The translations under genes and the position numbers were made by a program. Shown in pieces: positions 9,058-16,858 of a stretch of DNA of 64,000 nucleotides (position 1 is its first letter; every line of letters starts with the position of its first letter). The stretch is from Nanohaloarchaea archaeon B1-Br10_U2g21. Lineage in GTDB: Archaea > Nanohalarchaeota > Nanosalinia > Nanosalinales > Nanosalinaceae. The DNA lies in the NCBI GenBank assembly GCA_001563915.1, contig LKMP01000001.1, positions 1-64,000 on the forward strand, written 5' to 3'. The notes under the pieces were generated by a model. The model was not told where the DNA came from. It made no database searches and was given only the letters and a program-made list of their open reading frames with translations.

Positions 9058-9096
9058 CTTCGCATCCATAAAGAACCGAGTTCAAAAGCAGATTTT

Positions 9097-10968
9097 TCAC
9101 TCTACTTCATCTATTTGAGCATTCCAGAGTCTCTCATACTTACCTCCTCTTTCAAGAAGTTGTTCATGACTTCCTTGCTCGACGATCCTACCATTCTCCA
9201 TAACTAGTATCTGATCAGCATTCCTTATGGTAGACAATCTATGAGCAATAGCTAAAGTCGTTTTATCCTCTGTTAAACGTTGGATACTCCTTTGAATCTT
9301 CTTCTCTGTTTCAGTATCAACATCGCTCGTGGCCTCATCAAAAATCAGCATTTTCGGATCCTTCAAAATAGTTCTAGCAATAGTTATGCGCTGACGCTGA
9401 CCTCCCGATAATTTAACACCTCTTTCACCCACACGAGTATCATAACCCTTAGGTAAATCTTCAATAAACTCATGGGCTTCAGCCTTTCTAGCAGCATCAA
9501 TAATCTCATCTTCTGAGGCGCTTCTATCACCATAGGCGATATTATCTTTTATTGTTCCAGAAAACAGGAAGGAAGTCTGACCCACATAACCGATATTCTG
9601 TCTTAAACTTTCAACAGAGGTTTCAGAGATATTCTGACCATCAACTTTTATCTCGCCTGTATCGGGTTTGTAGAAAAGAGGCAGAAGTCTTGCAGTAGTT
9701 GTCTTTCCAGCACCTGTAGGACCTACTAAAGCAACTGTGTCTCCGGGCTCTACAACAAATTTAATATCCTCAAGCACTTTTTCATTAGAATTATATGAAA
9801 AATTAACGTTATCATATTCAACTCTGCCTTCTTCTACCTCTAATTCAGAGTCTCTATCTACTATTACTCGTTTTTCATCCATTAAACCAAATATTCTCTC
9901 TGTTGAAGCCTTAGCTCGTTGATACATATTAATAATCTCTCCAAACTGTGCTACAGGCCAGACAAACTGCTGAGTATACAGAATAAAAGTGACAAATTGT
10001 CCTACCATCAAGGTTCCTGTTAAAGGTCCTGGTGCTTCACCGTTTAGAACCCAAAAACTTCCTACTGCAAATGTTACTACGAAACCAAGACCCGCCAAGA
10101 GTCTGATGGCTGGGAAAAATTTGATCCTTATCTTTATGGCTTCCCAGTTAGTATCGAAATACGCTCTAGAAGACTTTAACACGCGAGAAGACTCATATTC
10201 TTCTGCTGTAAAGGCTTTAATTACTTCAATTCCGCCTAAGTTGTTTTCTAGTCTTGAATTTAGTTTCCCCACTGATGCTCGCATCTTAGCATAGCGTGGT
10301 TGTATCGCCTTCACAAAAAAGTATGTGAAAAAGGCTATCAGCGGCACGGGAACGAGCGCGATAAGAGCTAACTGCCAGTTAATCCAGAAGAGGATCCCGC
10401 CAATCCCTAAAACCATTACTCCAAGTCTAAAGCTTGAGTTCATGCCTTCATTCAAGAAAGTCTCCAATTGATTTACATCGTTAGACATAACTGACATTAA
10501 TTCTCCAGTCTGTTTATTCGCGAAAAACCCTAAGTCTAATTGCTGTAAATGATTGTAGGCATCAGTACGAACATCATGCTGAACGTTCTGTGCGAAAAGA
10601 TTGAATCCCCAATTCCTCCAGTAATGGAAGAAAGCTGCGAGAACAAACGAAAAACCTAAAGCACCGACTAAAAACATTAGCTGGCCTTCTTCGGAAACAG
10701 GCAGCTGAGTTTCAGAAAGCAAAGGTAACGCGTCATATAACTCTTGTTCTTCAGTCAAAACTGTGTCAATAGCGATACCAAGAATTAATGGCGGCATTAA
10801 ATCAAGAAGCCGAGAAAAAATGCTTCCGATAACGCCTACTGCAAAAGCGACTCTATACTTATTCCCATAACCTAGGAAAAGTCGCTTCATCGGATTTTCA
10901 ACGTTCTCTCTAATATTTCCGAATGGATCATCTTCAACATTGCTGTAACGCGAAACATTAGTTGCCAT
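9097..10968 (-). CDS. ABC exporter, fused permease and ATPase
   Basis: A 623-aa half-transporter of the MsbA/MDR type. About six membrane segments lie in residues 50-340, followed by an ATPase domain with Walker A GPTGAGKT, the signature LSGGQRQR, Walker B MLIFDEATS with the catalytic Glu, and the H-loop in AIAHRLS. It should act as a homodimer exporting lipids or drugs; the substrate is unknown. Length and domain order are normal for the family and all ATPase motifs look intact. A TATA-like box at 10996-11004 sits 28-36 nt before the ATG, giving a nearly leaderless monocistronic transcript. Confidence 0.93.
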   Translation of the reverse strand: MATNVSRYSNVEDDPFGNIRENVENPMKRLFLGYGNKYRVAFAVGVIGSIFSRLLDLMPPLILGIAIDTVLTEEQELYDALPLLSETQLPVSEEGQLMFLVGALGFSFVLAAFFHYWRNWGFNLFAQNVQHDVRTDAYNHLQQLDLGFFANKQTGELMSVMSNDVNQLETFLNEGMNSSFRLGVMVLGIGGILFWINWQLALIALVPVPLIAFFTYFFVKAIQPRYAKMRASVGKLNSRLENNLGGIEVIKAFTAEEYESSRVLKSSRAYFDTNWEAIKIRIKFFPAIRLLAGLGFVVTFAVGSFWVLNGEAPGPLTGTLMVGQFVTFILYTQQFVWPVAQFGEIINMYQRAKASTERIFGLMDEKRVIVDRDSELEVEEGRVEYDNVNFSYNSNEKVLEDIKFVVEPGDTVALVGPTGAGKTTTARLLPLFYKPDTGEIKVDGQNISETSVESLRQNIGYVGQTSFLFSGTIKDNIAYGDRSASEDEIIDAARKAEAHEFIEDLPKGYDTRVGERGVKLSGGQRQRITIARTILKDPKMLIFDEATSDVDTETEKKIQRSIQRLTEDKTTLAIAHRLSTIRNADQILVMENGRIVEQGSHEQLLERGGKYERLWNAQIDEVE

Positions 10969-10995
10969 TGAACAAGAAAGAAAAGTCCTCGCAAA

Positions 10996-11004
10996 TTTTT
11001 AAAG
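10996..11004 (-). promoter_or_regulatory. TATA-like box for the ABC exporter
   Basis: Minus-strand CTTTAAAAA lies 28-36 nt before the ATG at 10968. Confidence 0.5.
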
Positions 11005-11109
11005 CAAATCTAGGTCAAATAATACTCTATGATCTAAGTCACAGTTCTTCAGTTTGAACTGGTATATTTCTAGACATTGCTTATTCAGGATAGAAGAATT
11101 AGGTCCTAA

Positions 11110-11275
11110 AGGCCTTGACAGCCCAGATCTAGAATAACAGTCTGACTTTTGGCCATAAAACAGGCCTGAAACACGTAGCGACTATACGGCGCATTGCGGT
11201 TTCTTTATCAGGTTTCAGACTTCTTATTGTTCGATATCCTCCCAGACATAGTTTCAGTTGCTATTGGCTGTTCGA
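11110..11275 (-). ncRNA. Second unassigned structured RNA candidate, downstream of tRNA-Gly
   Basis: The 341-nt gap 10969-11309 has no credible ORF. ACAGCC/GGCTGT (11266-11271 with 11118-11123) could close a domain. Inside it lie GTCTGA/TCAGAC (11215-11220 with 11140-11145) and a GGCC/GGCC hairpin with an 8-nt loop (11151-11154 with 11163-11166). A competing 7-bp pair also exists (11166-11172 with 11212-11218). It lies downstream of tRNA-Gly on the same strand and could share its transcript. Several of these helices are short and could be chance, so this is weaker than the 8830-9030 candidate. Confidence 0.33.
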
Positions 11276-11309
11276 TTTCAGTTTTTCCACATTAAACAGT
11301 TGGTAGTAT

Positions 11310-11381
11310 GCGGAGTCCGGGATTTGAACCCGGGTCACCGGCTTGGAAGGCCGGGGTCTTAGGCCACTGGACCAACTCCGC
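11310..11381 (-). tRNA. tRNA-Gly (anticodon TCC)
   Basis: A complete 72-nt cloverleaf on the minus strand. The acceptor stem is GCGGAGT/ACTCCGC and the D-arm is GGTCCAGTGGCCTAAGACC. The anticodon stem CCGGC/GCCGG holds the loop CTTCCAA (anticodon TCC, reads GGA). The T-stem CCGGG/CCCGG holds loop TTCAAAT. There is no intron, and the 3' CCA is not encoded. Confidence 0.97.
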
Positions 11382-11526
11382 TTTATTTTTAAAAGGAAGT
11401 CTCTTTGTTAGTGTGAGGTTCTGTGTATGTTTGTTGGTAGTGTTAATTATTAAAAAGGAAGTTCTTAGTATGTAGAGTTTGAAAGAGGACGTGTGTTTTT
11501 GAATCTTTGATTGTATAATTGTGTTT

Positions 11527-11892
11527 ATGGATGAGGATGAGTTAAAGGATCAGTTGGTAGAGAAGGCTAAAAGAGTTTTAGATGATCAGTTGACGAGTCG
11601 TGAGAAGATCGAGCAGAGGGCTCTGAAGGATAAAGGTAAAGGCGGTGTCTGGAGTAAGGAAGAGATTGAGTATCTAAAGAATAATCGTAATAGCATGAGT
11701 AATAAGGAACTTGAGAATTTTTTTGTGGAAGATGAGTTCCAAGATGAGGATTGGTCGCCGTTCTCTAGAACTGAAGAGCGTTATATATTACAGAGCTATG
11801 GAACTTCAGATCTTGAGACTATTGCTGAAGGACTTGATAGAACAGTTGAGGAGGTAGAGAAGAAAGTAAGGATGATGGGTCTTGAAATCTAG
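11527..11892 (+). CDS. Small acidic protein with helix-turn-helix-like repeats
   Basis: A 121-aa protein with two segments that resemble Myb/SANT or GcrA-type three-helix DNA-binding units: WSKEEIEYLKNN...SNKELENFF (residues about 44-68) and FSRTEERYILQSYGTSDLETIAEGL (about 78-103). Both begin with an aromatic residue and end with a recognition-like helix. I prefer the ATG at 11527 to the GTG two codons earlier. The gene is 21 nt upstream of nop5 in the same frame, separated by TAG and TAA, and the two are probably one transcription unit. Its acidity makes direct DNA binding uncertain. It is not the missing Nop5 N-terminal domain. Confidence 0.7.
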   Translation: MDEDELKDQLVEKAKRVLDDQLTSREKIEQRALKDKGKGGVWSKEEIEYLKNNRNSMSNKELENFFVEDEFQDEDWSPFSRTEERYILQSYGTSDLETIAEGLDRTVEEVEKKVRMMGLEI

Positions 11893-11913
11893 GTTGGAGG
11901 AGAATAAGGAAAA

Positions 11914-12654
11914 ATGAGTGATATTGTTGACAGAGCGTTAAGCTCTACGAAAGAAGAATTAGCTGGCGAAGACAGAGAAAAGCATATTGTTCGTGCAGTT
12001 AAGATGATGGATAGGGTAGAAGCTTCTATAACTGAAAAAGATGAGGACTTCAAGGAATGGTACTCCCTACACTTTCCAGAACTAGTAGAGGAAATTGATA
12101 ATACGGAACACTTAGTTAAGATTCTTAAGAAAAGTGTAGAGCGTTCAGAACTTGAGTCGTTCAGCGAGCTAGCAGAGAATTCTAAGGGGTCTGCGCTGGG
12201 AGACAGAGAAAAGAAAATGATTGCGTCAGCGGTAGAAAATCTGGATTCTGACTTAGAGTTGAGAGAAGAACTCAACGAATATGTTAGAGAAGCTATGGCT
12301 GAAGAGTCCCAAAATTTGACAAAACTGACAGGCCATGTATTAGGAGCTAAACTGGTTGCATTGGCAGGAGGATTAGAGGAATTAGCGAAGAGTCCTGCGT
12401 CTACAGTACAGATGCTTGGAGCGGAGAAGGCTTTGTTCCGTTATCTTAGAGGCAAAGGTACGCCGCCGAAGCATGGAGTGATCTTTGAGCATCGTTTTGT
12501 GAATCCCTTATCTGAATCGGAGAGAGGTAAGATGGCGCGTTTCATGGCCAATAAAGTTGTGATGGCTGCCCGCCTTGATGTTTACGGCGATAAAGACAAG
12601 GGAGAAGAGTTGTTAGAGGATTGCAGAAAACGTTTTGAAGAGCTGAAGGCATAG
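11914..12654 (+). CDS. nop5: Nop5 (Nop56/58), C/D box sRNP core protein, short form
   Basis: Scaffold of the archaeal box C/D sRNP that, with L7Ae and fibrillarin, performs guide-directed 2'-O-methylation of rRNA and tRNA. The Nop domain is clear in the second half: LVALAGGLEELAKSPASTVQ, LGAEKALFRYLRGKGTPPKHG and the following IFEH. The first half is coiled coil. At 246 aa it is much shorter than the roughly 400-aa Nop5 of Pyrococcus or Sulfolobus and appears to lack the usual alpha/beta N-terminal domain that binds fibrillarin; haloarchaeal Nop5 proteins are short in a similar way. A GGAGG-containing Shine-Dalgarno precedes the ATG. Fibrillarin lies about 300 nt downstream. Confidence 0.9.
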   Translation: MSDIVDRALSSTKEELAGEDREKHIVRAVKMMDRVEASITEKDEDFKEWYSLHFPELVEEIDNTEHLVKILKKSVERSELESFSELAENSKGSALGDREKKMIASAVENLDSDLELREELNEYVREAMAEESQNLTKLTGHVLGAKLVALAGGLEELAKSPASTVQMLGAEKALFRYLRGKGTPPKHGVIFEHRFVNPLSESERGKMARFMANKVVMAARLDVYGDKDKGEELLEDCRKRFEELKA

Positions 12655-12950
12655 TCTTTGTGGTCTGTGCTCCGTAGTCGAAATTGATGATAGCGAGGTT
12701 GCTGCATTTTAAATCTATGAATAGTTTATGATCTTGAGTCTTCAGATCATTTACCGTTTCTATACTTTATTGGCTTGAGATCAGGACCTTCAGGCACATC
12801 GACGCTCACAGACATAATAGGATGAGAAGTGGATATTGCTTCTTTATGATTCTTTGCTTGATGACCAATGCTCAAAATCACTATATAATGCTGTTATATT
12901 AGGGCTAGGAGAAATATACCATTATTAGACTGGCCGCTAATACTTTAGAC
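12655..12950. other. Intergenic region between nop5 and fibrillarin genes
   Basis: A 296-nt gap with no convincing ORF. It holds one 7-bp hairpin (ATGATCT...AGATCAT, near 12727-12750) and, toward the fibrillarin gene, A/T-rich stretches such as ACTATATAATGC that could be its promoter. No complete box C/D pair was found. Confidence 0.4.
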
Positions 12951-13598
12951 ATGGAAGAAATTCAACCCGGTATCTACGCGAGTAGGAATAAACTTTTTAC
13001 TGAGAATTTGGAGCCTGGAGAAACGGTGTATGGAGAGGCATTGGTACAGGAAGGCGGTGTTGAGTACCGAAGATGGGTTGAGAACAGGAGCAAGGTAGGT
13101 GCTGCTGTGAAGAAAGGGATGGACATAGAATTGAACAGAGGTGATAATGTTCTCTACTTGGGCGCGGCCTCAGGCACTACGGTCTCGCATTTCTCCGATA
13201 TTCTTACAGATGGAGTGATTGTGGGAGTCGAGTACTCTGATTCTGTTATTAGAGGTCTTGTGGAGTTGGCGGAAATGAGAGATAATGTTGCGCCGGTATT
13301 AGGTAACGCGAGGAATCCTGAGGAGTATGAGGAGTATCTGGGTGAGTATGATTACATTTTTCAGGATATTTCGCAGCGTGATCAGCCAGAGATTTTCTTG
13401 AAGAATGTTCATCGCTATCTGAAAGAAGATGGTATAGGTCTTTTAGCTGTGAAGGCGAGGTCTATTTCTGATTCTAGGTCTGCTGAAGAGATTTTTGAAG
13501 AGGTTAGGGAAAAAGTCTCTGAAGAGCTGAATATTGTTGATGAAGTTGATTTAGCTCCTTTTGAGAAGGATCATATTGTTTTGAAAGTCAGGCTTTAG
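12951..13598 (+). CDS. flpA: Fibrillarin-like rRNA/tRNA 2'-O-methyltransferase
   Basis: The catalytic SAM-dependent subunit of the box C/D sRNP. At 215 aa it has the family length. The N-terminal beta region includes GIYASRNKLFTENLEPG. SAM motif I is VLYLGAASGTTVSHFSD (67-83), followed by VGVEYS (91-96) with its acidic ribose-binding residue. The catalytic-site strand is DYIFQDISQRDQPEIF and a late catalytic Lys sits in GLLAVKARS. The upstream neighbour is nop5, as in most archaea. Its stop codon overlaps the stop of the convergent ribL gene. Confidence 0.95.
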   Translation: MEEIQPGIYASRNKLFTENLEPGETVYGEALVQEGGVEYRRWVENRSKVGAAVKKGMDIELNRGDNVLYLGAASGTTVSHFSDILTDGVIVGVEYSDSVIRGLVELAEMRDNVAPVLGNARNPEEYEEYLGEYDYIFQDISQRDQPEIFLKNVHRYLKEDGIGLLAVKARSISDSRSAEEIFEEVREKVSEELNIVDEVDLAPFEKDHIVLKVRL

Positions 13599-13987
13599 AA
13601 TTCTCTGATTTTGGTGGATGAATAGCCTGGTTTTTCTTTGATTCTAATTACTTGGACACTGTGGTCAGTGGCTTTTTCCGCCATATCCTTCACTTCTTTT
13701 TTAGAGTGGTTCTGGTCGTATCCTAGTGTTATTATGTCAGGATTTATTTCTTGGACAGTGGTGTATATGTTGCCTTCTGATCCTAGATATGCCTCGTCAA
13801 CTACATCTAGACCTCGGACCATTTCAAGCCGTTCTTTTTCGTCAAAGTAAGTTTTCTTGTTTATTCTTGAGTCGCGTGCAAGCACGACCACAAGTCGGTC
13901 ACCGAGTTCTGATGACTTTGCAAGGTAGTGTAGGTGACCGGGATGGAGTATATCAAAGACTCCTTGAGCCATAACAGTTTTTTCCAT
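13595..13987 (-). CDS. ribL: FAD synthetase, archaeal RibL type
   Basis: A 130-aa cytidylyltransferase-fold enzyme that should adenylate FMN to FAD. The nucleotide-binding motif GVFDILHPGHLHYL (residues about 9-22, with the HxGH signature) and the C-terminal YSSTKIREF (the ISSTxI-like motif) are both present. So is the middle LGYDQN motif that is typical of archaeal RibL. A glycerol-3-phosphate or ethanolamine-phosphate cytidylyltransferase is the main alternative within the superfamily. It starts 2 nt after the XPD gene ends, so the two probably form an operon. Its 3' end overlaps the fibrillarin stop codon by 4 nt. Confidence 0.85.
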   Translation of the reverse strand: MEKTVMAQGVFDILHPGHLHYLAKSSELGDRLVVVLARDSRINKKTYFDEKERLEMVRGLDVVDEAYLGSEGNIYTTVQEINPDIITLGYDQNHSKKEVKDMAEKATDHSVQVIRIKEKPGYSSTKIREF

Positions 13988-13989
13988 GT

Positions 13990-15807
13990 TTACTCACTAC
14001 CTCTCTGGAATTCTTGTATCTGTTGCCAAGGAGCTCGAGTCTCAATTATTTCGGTGGAATTTTCCAAAAGTTTCTTGTACTTGCTCCATGTATATCGCTT
14101 ATCCATGTAGACAATTATTCCTGTATCAGTTTTCGAACGAATACATCTTCCCGCTGCCTGTGTTGCAGTATTTATAGCGGGATAGGTGTATCCATACTGC
14201 CATCCCTTACCAAATTTATCGTCAAGATAGTCGACTAACGCTTCTGTCTGAAGGCTAGGCCGTCTTAAAGGCAAACCTACAATAAATACAGCTTTCATCA
14301 TTTCTCCAGGGTAGTCGACTCCTTCTCCAAAGCTTCCTGAAGCCACGCCCATCAAGAGCAGACCTTCATTACTTTTATTCTGATAGTCCTCCAGTAATCT
14401 TTGTTTTTGTTTTTTATTCATTGTGCGGTCTTCGGAAAGTATTTTTCTGTCTGTTCTAGGTTCTAAGTTTTCTTTTATCTGATGGAGTAGGTGGTATGAA
14501 GGCATAAACACTGCGGCGTTTCCATCTATATCCTCTAGGCTCTTCGCAATATACCATGCATACTTCTGGATCATCGCCTCATCCCGCTCTTTGTAACGTG
14601 TTGTGACTGTGTTTACTGCTAATTCAATTCGATTTTTACGAGGGAAAGGCGATCCAAACTCAGTAGTGGTATATCTGTCGAGACCTAGAAGGTCGGCATA
14701 CATTTCTTGAGGTTTTAATGTGGCAGACATCAGAACAGAAGCTTTAGAGTCATTCAAAGGTCTTGATGTAGAGATACTAGGATCTAAACAGGAATATTTT
14801 ACTCTAAGCGTTCTATCTGAGCCACTACGGTTTTTTTCTATGCTCCTGAAAAATCCTTTATCAGGCCCTTTCCATCCATCAAGACTTTCCGCTAGTTTAG
14901 CACAATAGCTTTTTTCTTCCTCTTCCATCACTTCTTCTCCTACTGCTTCTAAGTCTATTATAAGTTCTTCAAAGCTATGGAAATTATCGATAGGGTCTTT
15001 AAGATCCGATTCTGTTATTTCTGCTTCGTCATCTTTCAGGCCTAGTTTATCTCTTGCCAGACGATTTATCTCATTTTTGAGCTGCTCCAGGTTCTCTTGT
15101 TCAGGATAGTATCCAAATTTTTCAGTTTCAGTCATTGCGCGCTCAATCAATGGGACGGAGATGGTGTAAGAGTATAGTGAGCGAGTTCTTGAAGGCAGAT
15201 TGTGGGCTTCGTCCACTACCAGTATACAGTCTTCCAAATCTGTCTGAGCCTGTTCTAATATTACCTCTCTTATTGAAGGATGGAATATATGGAAATAGTC
15301 GGCGATAATTATATCTGCTTCTTTACACATATGAAGCGATACAGTGTAAGCGCAGACCTCTTTGCACCTCATCTTCACCTGTTCCGCTCTTAGGTTCTGA
15401 TCCTTCAGTTCTTTTATTTTTGAAAGAGTTTTACTAGATAGTTTACCGTTTTCAAATGTTTCGCTGTGACGAGGGCATTTAGGCCCTTCGGTTGTGACAG
15501 AATCGGCGTCACATAAGTGACTTCTTCCAATCAAGTCCACTGAAACAATATTTTCCTCGTGTCTATCGTTTATCTTTCTTACTGCTTCCAAAGCGATCTC
15601 ATGCTGACTGTGTCGAGGAGTCAAGAAGAATACTTTCCCTCCATTTTCTTTTACATGTTCTAATGCAGGAGTTACTGCTGCAGCGGTTTTACCCAGTCCT
15701 GTCGGTGCATGAGCGATAATAGAACTTGAATCAACTATTGTTTGCTCTATGTTTTCTATCAGTTCACCTTGTTTCTCTCGTTTCTGTTCAAAAGGAAAAA
15801 GCTCCAT
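13990..15807 (-). CDS. xpd: XPD/Rad3-family DNA helicase
   Basis: A 605-aa superfamily 2 helicase, 5'-to-3' in characterised members, linked to nucleotide excision repair. Walker A is APTGLGKTAA (34-43) and the DEAH box is VVDEAHNL (197-204). Cysteines at about 99, 111, 148, 152 and 161 lie where the XPD 4Fe-4S domain sits; one of the five is probably not a ligand. Motif VI appears near the C-terminus as QAAGRCIRS. Length fits archaeal XPD. RibL follows after 2 nt. XPB is also encoded in this window (39803), so both archaeal homologues of the TFIIH helicases are present. Confidence 0.93.
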   Translation of the reverse strand: MELFPFEQKREKQGELIENIEQTIVDSSSIIAHAPTGLGKTAAAVTPALEHVKENGGKVFFLTPRHSQHEIALEAVRKINDRHEENIVSVDLIGRSHLCDADSVTTEGPKCPRHSETFENGKLSSKTLSKIKELKDQNLRAEQVKMRCKEVCAYTVSLHMCKEADIIIADYFHIFHPSIREVILEQAQTDLEDCILVVDEAHNLPSRTRSLYSYTISVPLIERAMTETEKFGYYPEQENLEQLKNEINRLARDKLGLKDDEAEITESDLKDPIDNFHSFEELIIDLEAVGEEVMEEEEKSYCAKLAESLDGWKGPDKGFFRSIEKNRSGSDRTLRVKYSCLDPSISTSRPLNDSKASVLMSATLKPQEMYADLLGLDRYTTTEFGSPFPRKNRIELAVNTVTTRYKERDEAMIQKYAWYIAKSLEDIDGNAAVFMPSYHLLHQIKENLEPRTDRKILSEDRTMNKKQKQRLLEDYQNKSNEGLLLMGVASGSFGEGVDYPGEMMKAVFIVGLPLRRPSLQTEALVDYLDDKFGKGWQYGYTYPAINTATQAAGRCIRSKTDTGIIVYMDKRYTWSKYKKLLENSTEIIETRAPWQQIQEFQRGSE

Positions 15808-15897
15808 GACGTGTAGTTCTAGGAAGGGTATAAGAGATTTTTAAATCAGGGCTTTGCTGAAAAAACTCTTAATAGTATAGAGGTCTAAATTCTGTGC

Positions 15898-16857
15898 ATG
15901 GGTTGGTATGCGCTTGAAAACATTGAAGAGGCTTTGCAAGAGTCTAAACAAGTTCTTTTCCCATTCGAGTTCAGTACTTGGGCTAAGTTAGCAGTCATCA
16001 TACTTTTCACTGGCTATGTTGCTTTCCCTTCTTTCCCAACAGTTACAAGCCCTAGCGGGGATTTCGATACATCACAGTCTAGTATTGATGAAACAACTAA
16101 TGTGCCTGAGCACTCAACTGATGTCAGTTTTGATACAGTACTTCATGAAGCTATGTTAGATGAAGAAATGGTTACTGGAATGGCGCCTGCGGATGCGATA
16201 GATATAACTCCTTTATTTATCGGTTTCTTTGGGATGTTTGTAGGAATAATATTATTCATGATCTATGTATCTTCGTTGTTTGAGTTCGTACTTTTAAGAT
16301 CTCTAATCGAACAGGATGTAAAAATAATAGATTATGCTTCAGAAAACCTGTGGAATGGTTTTCAATACTTTTTGTATAAATTAGCATTTTTTGCCTTAGT
16401 TGTTCTCGCATTTGTTTCTCTCTTGGTAACGCCTTGGACTGCTATAGGGTTAATACCGTTAGCATTAATTCTATTAGTCGTTAACTGGATAGTTTTCCAC
16501 TTTGGTTTATTGAATATGATTGAAACCGATAAAAATATTGTTTTGGCCTTTAAAGAATCTTTAACTGTTATATCTCAGCAAATAAATCAAGCTGTAGTTT
16601 ATTTGATTGTAAAATGGTTTATAGGTCTAGCTCTTAGTATCATAGCCAGCATATTAATTATAATGATTTTCTTAACTATGTTGATCCCGTTCCTTGTAGT
16701 AGGCTTTTTGGTAGCTCTTATCTCTCCATGGCTTTTAATACCGGTAGGACTATTTTCTGTAGTTGTCCTACTCACAGCAATTATATTTATTGCTGTACCG
16801 TTCAGAGTATATCTCTACACATATATCATACAGGTTTACGGAGACTTTTTCCAGTAA
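15898..16857 (+). CDS. Multi-pass membrane protein, DUF7544-like
   Basis: A 319-aa integral membrane protein. Its opening (WYALENIEEALQESKQVLFPFEFSTWAKLAVI) matches the pattern of a haloarchaeal membrane family annotated as DUF7544: an amphipathic helix, then LFPF, then the first membrane span. About six hydrophobic segments follow, with one acidic extracytoplasmic loop of some 80 residues after the first. Function is unknown. The stop codon lies 1 nt from that of the convergent Nre gene. An A/T-rich promoter-like region lies about 25-30 nt before the ATG. Confidence 0.75.
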   Translation: MGWYALENIEEALQESKQVLFPFEFSTWAKLAVIILFTGYVAFPSFPTVTSPSGDFDTSQSSIDETTNVPEHSTDVSFDTVLHEAMLDEEMVTGMAPADAIDITPLFIGFFGMFVGIILFMIYVSSLFEFVLLRSLIEQDVKIIDYASENLWNGFQYFLYKLAFFALVVLAFVSLLVTPWTAIGLIPLALILLVVNWIVFHFGLLNMIETDKNIVLAFKESLTVISQQINQAVVYLIVKWFIGLALSIIASILIIMIFLTMLIPFLVVGFLVALISPWLLIPVGLFSVVVLLTAIIFIAVPFRVYLYTYIIQVYGDFFQ

Positions 16858-16858
16858 C

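Noticed and set aside
8593-9096. RNase P RNA or SRP RNA identity for the structured gap
   Set aside because: The expected conserved blocks (GAGGAAAGTC and ACAGAA..GGCTTA for RNase P; the GGAAG/AGCAG core of SRP helix 8) could not be found on either strand, so no name is given.
11527-12654. The upstream ORF and nop5 as a single gene broken by a frameshift
   Set aside because: They are in the same frame but separated by two stop codons and a Shine-Dalgarno, and the upstream protein looks like an HTH protein, not the Nop5 N-terminal domain.
12655-12950. A box C/D guide RNA between nop5 and fibrillarin
   Set aside because: A TGATGA sequence is present, but no correctly spaced D, C' and D' boxes follow.
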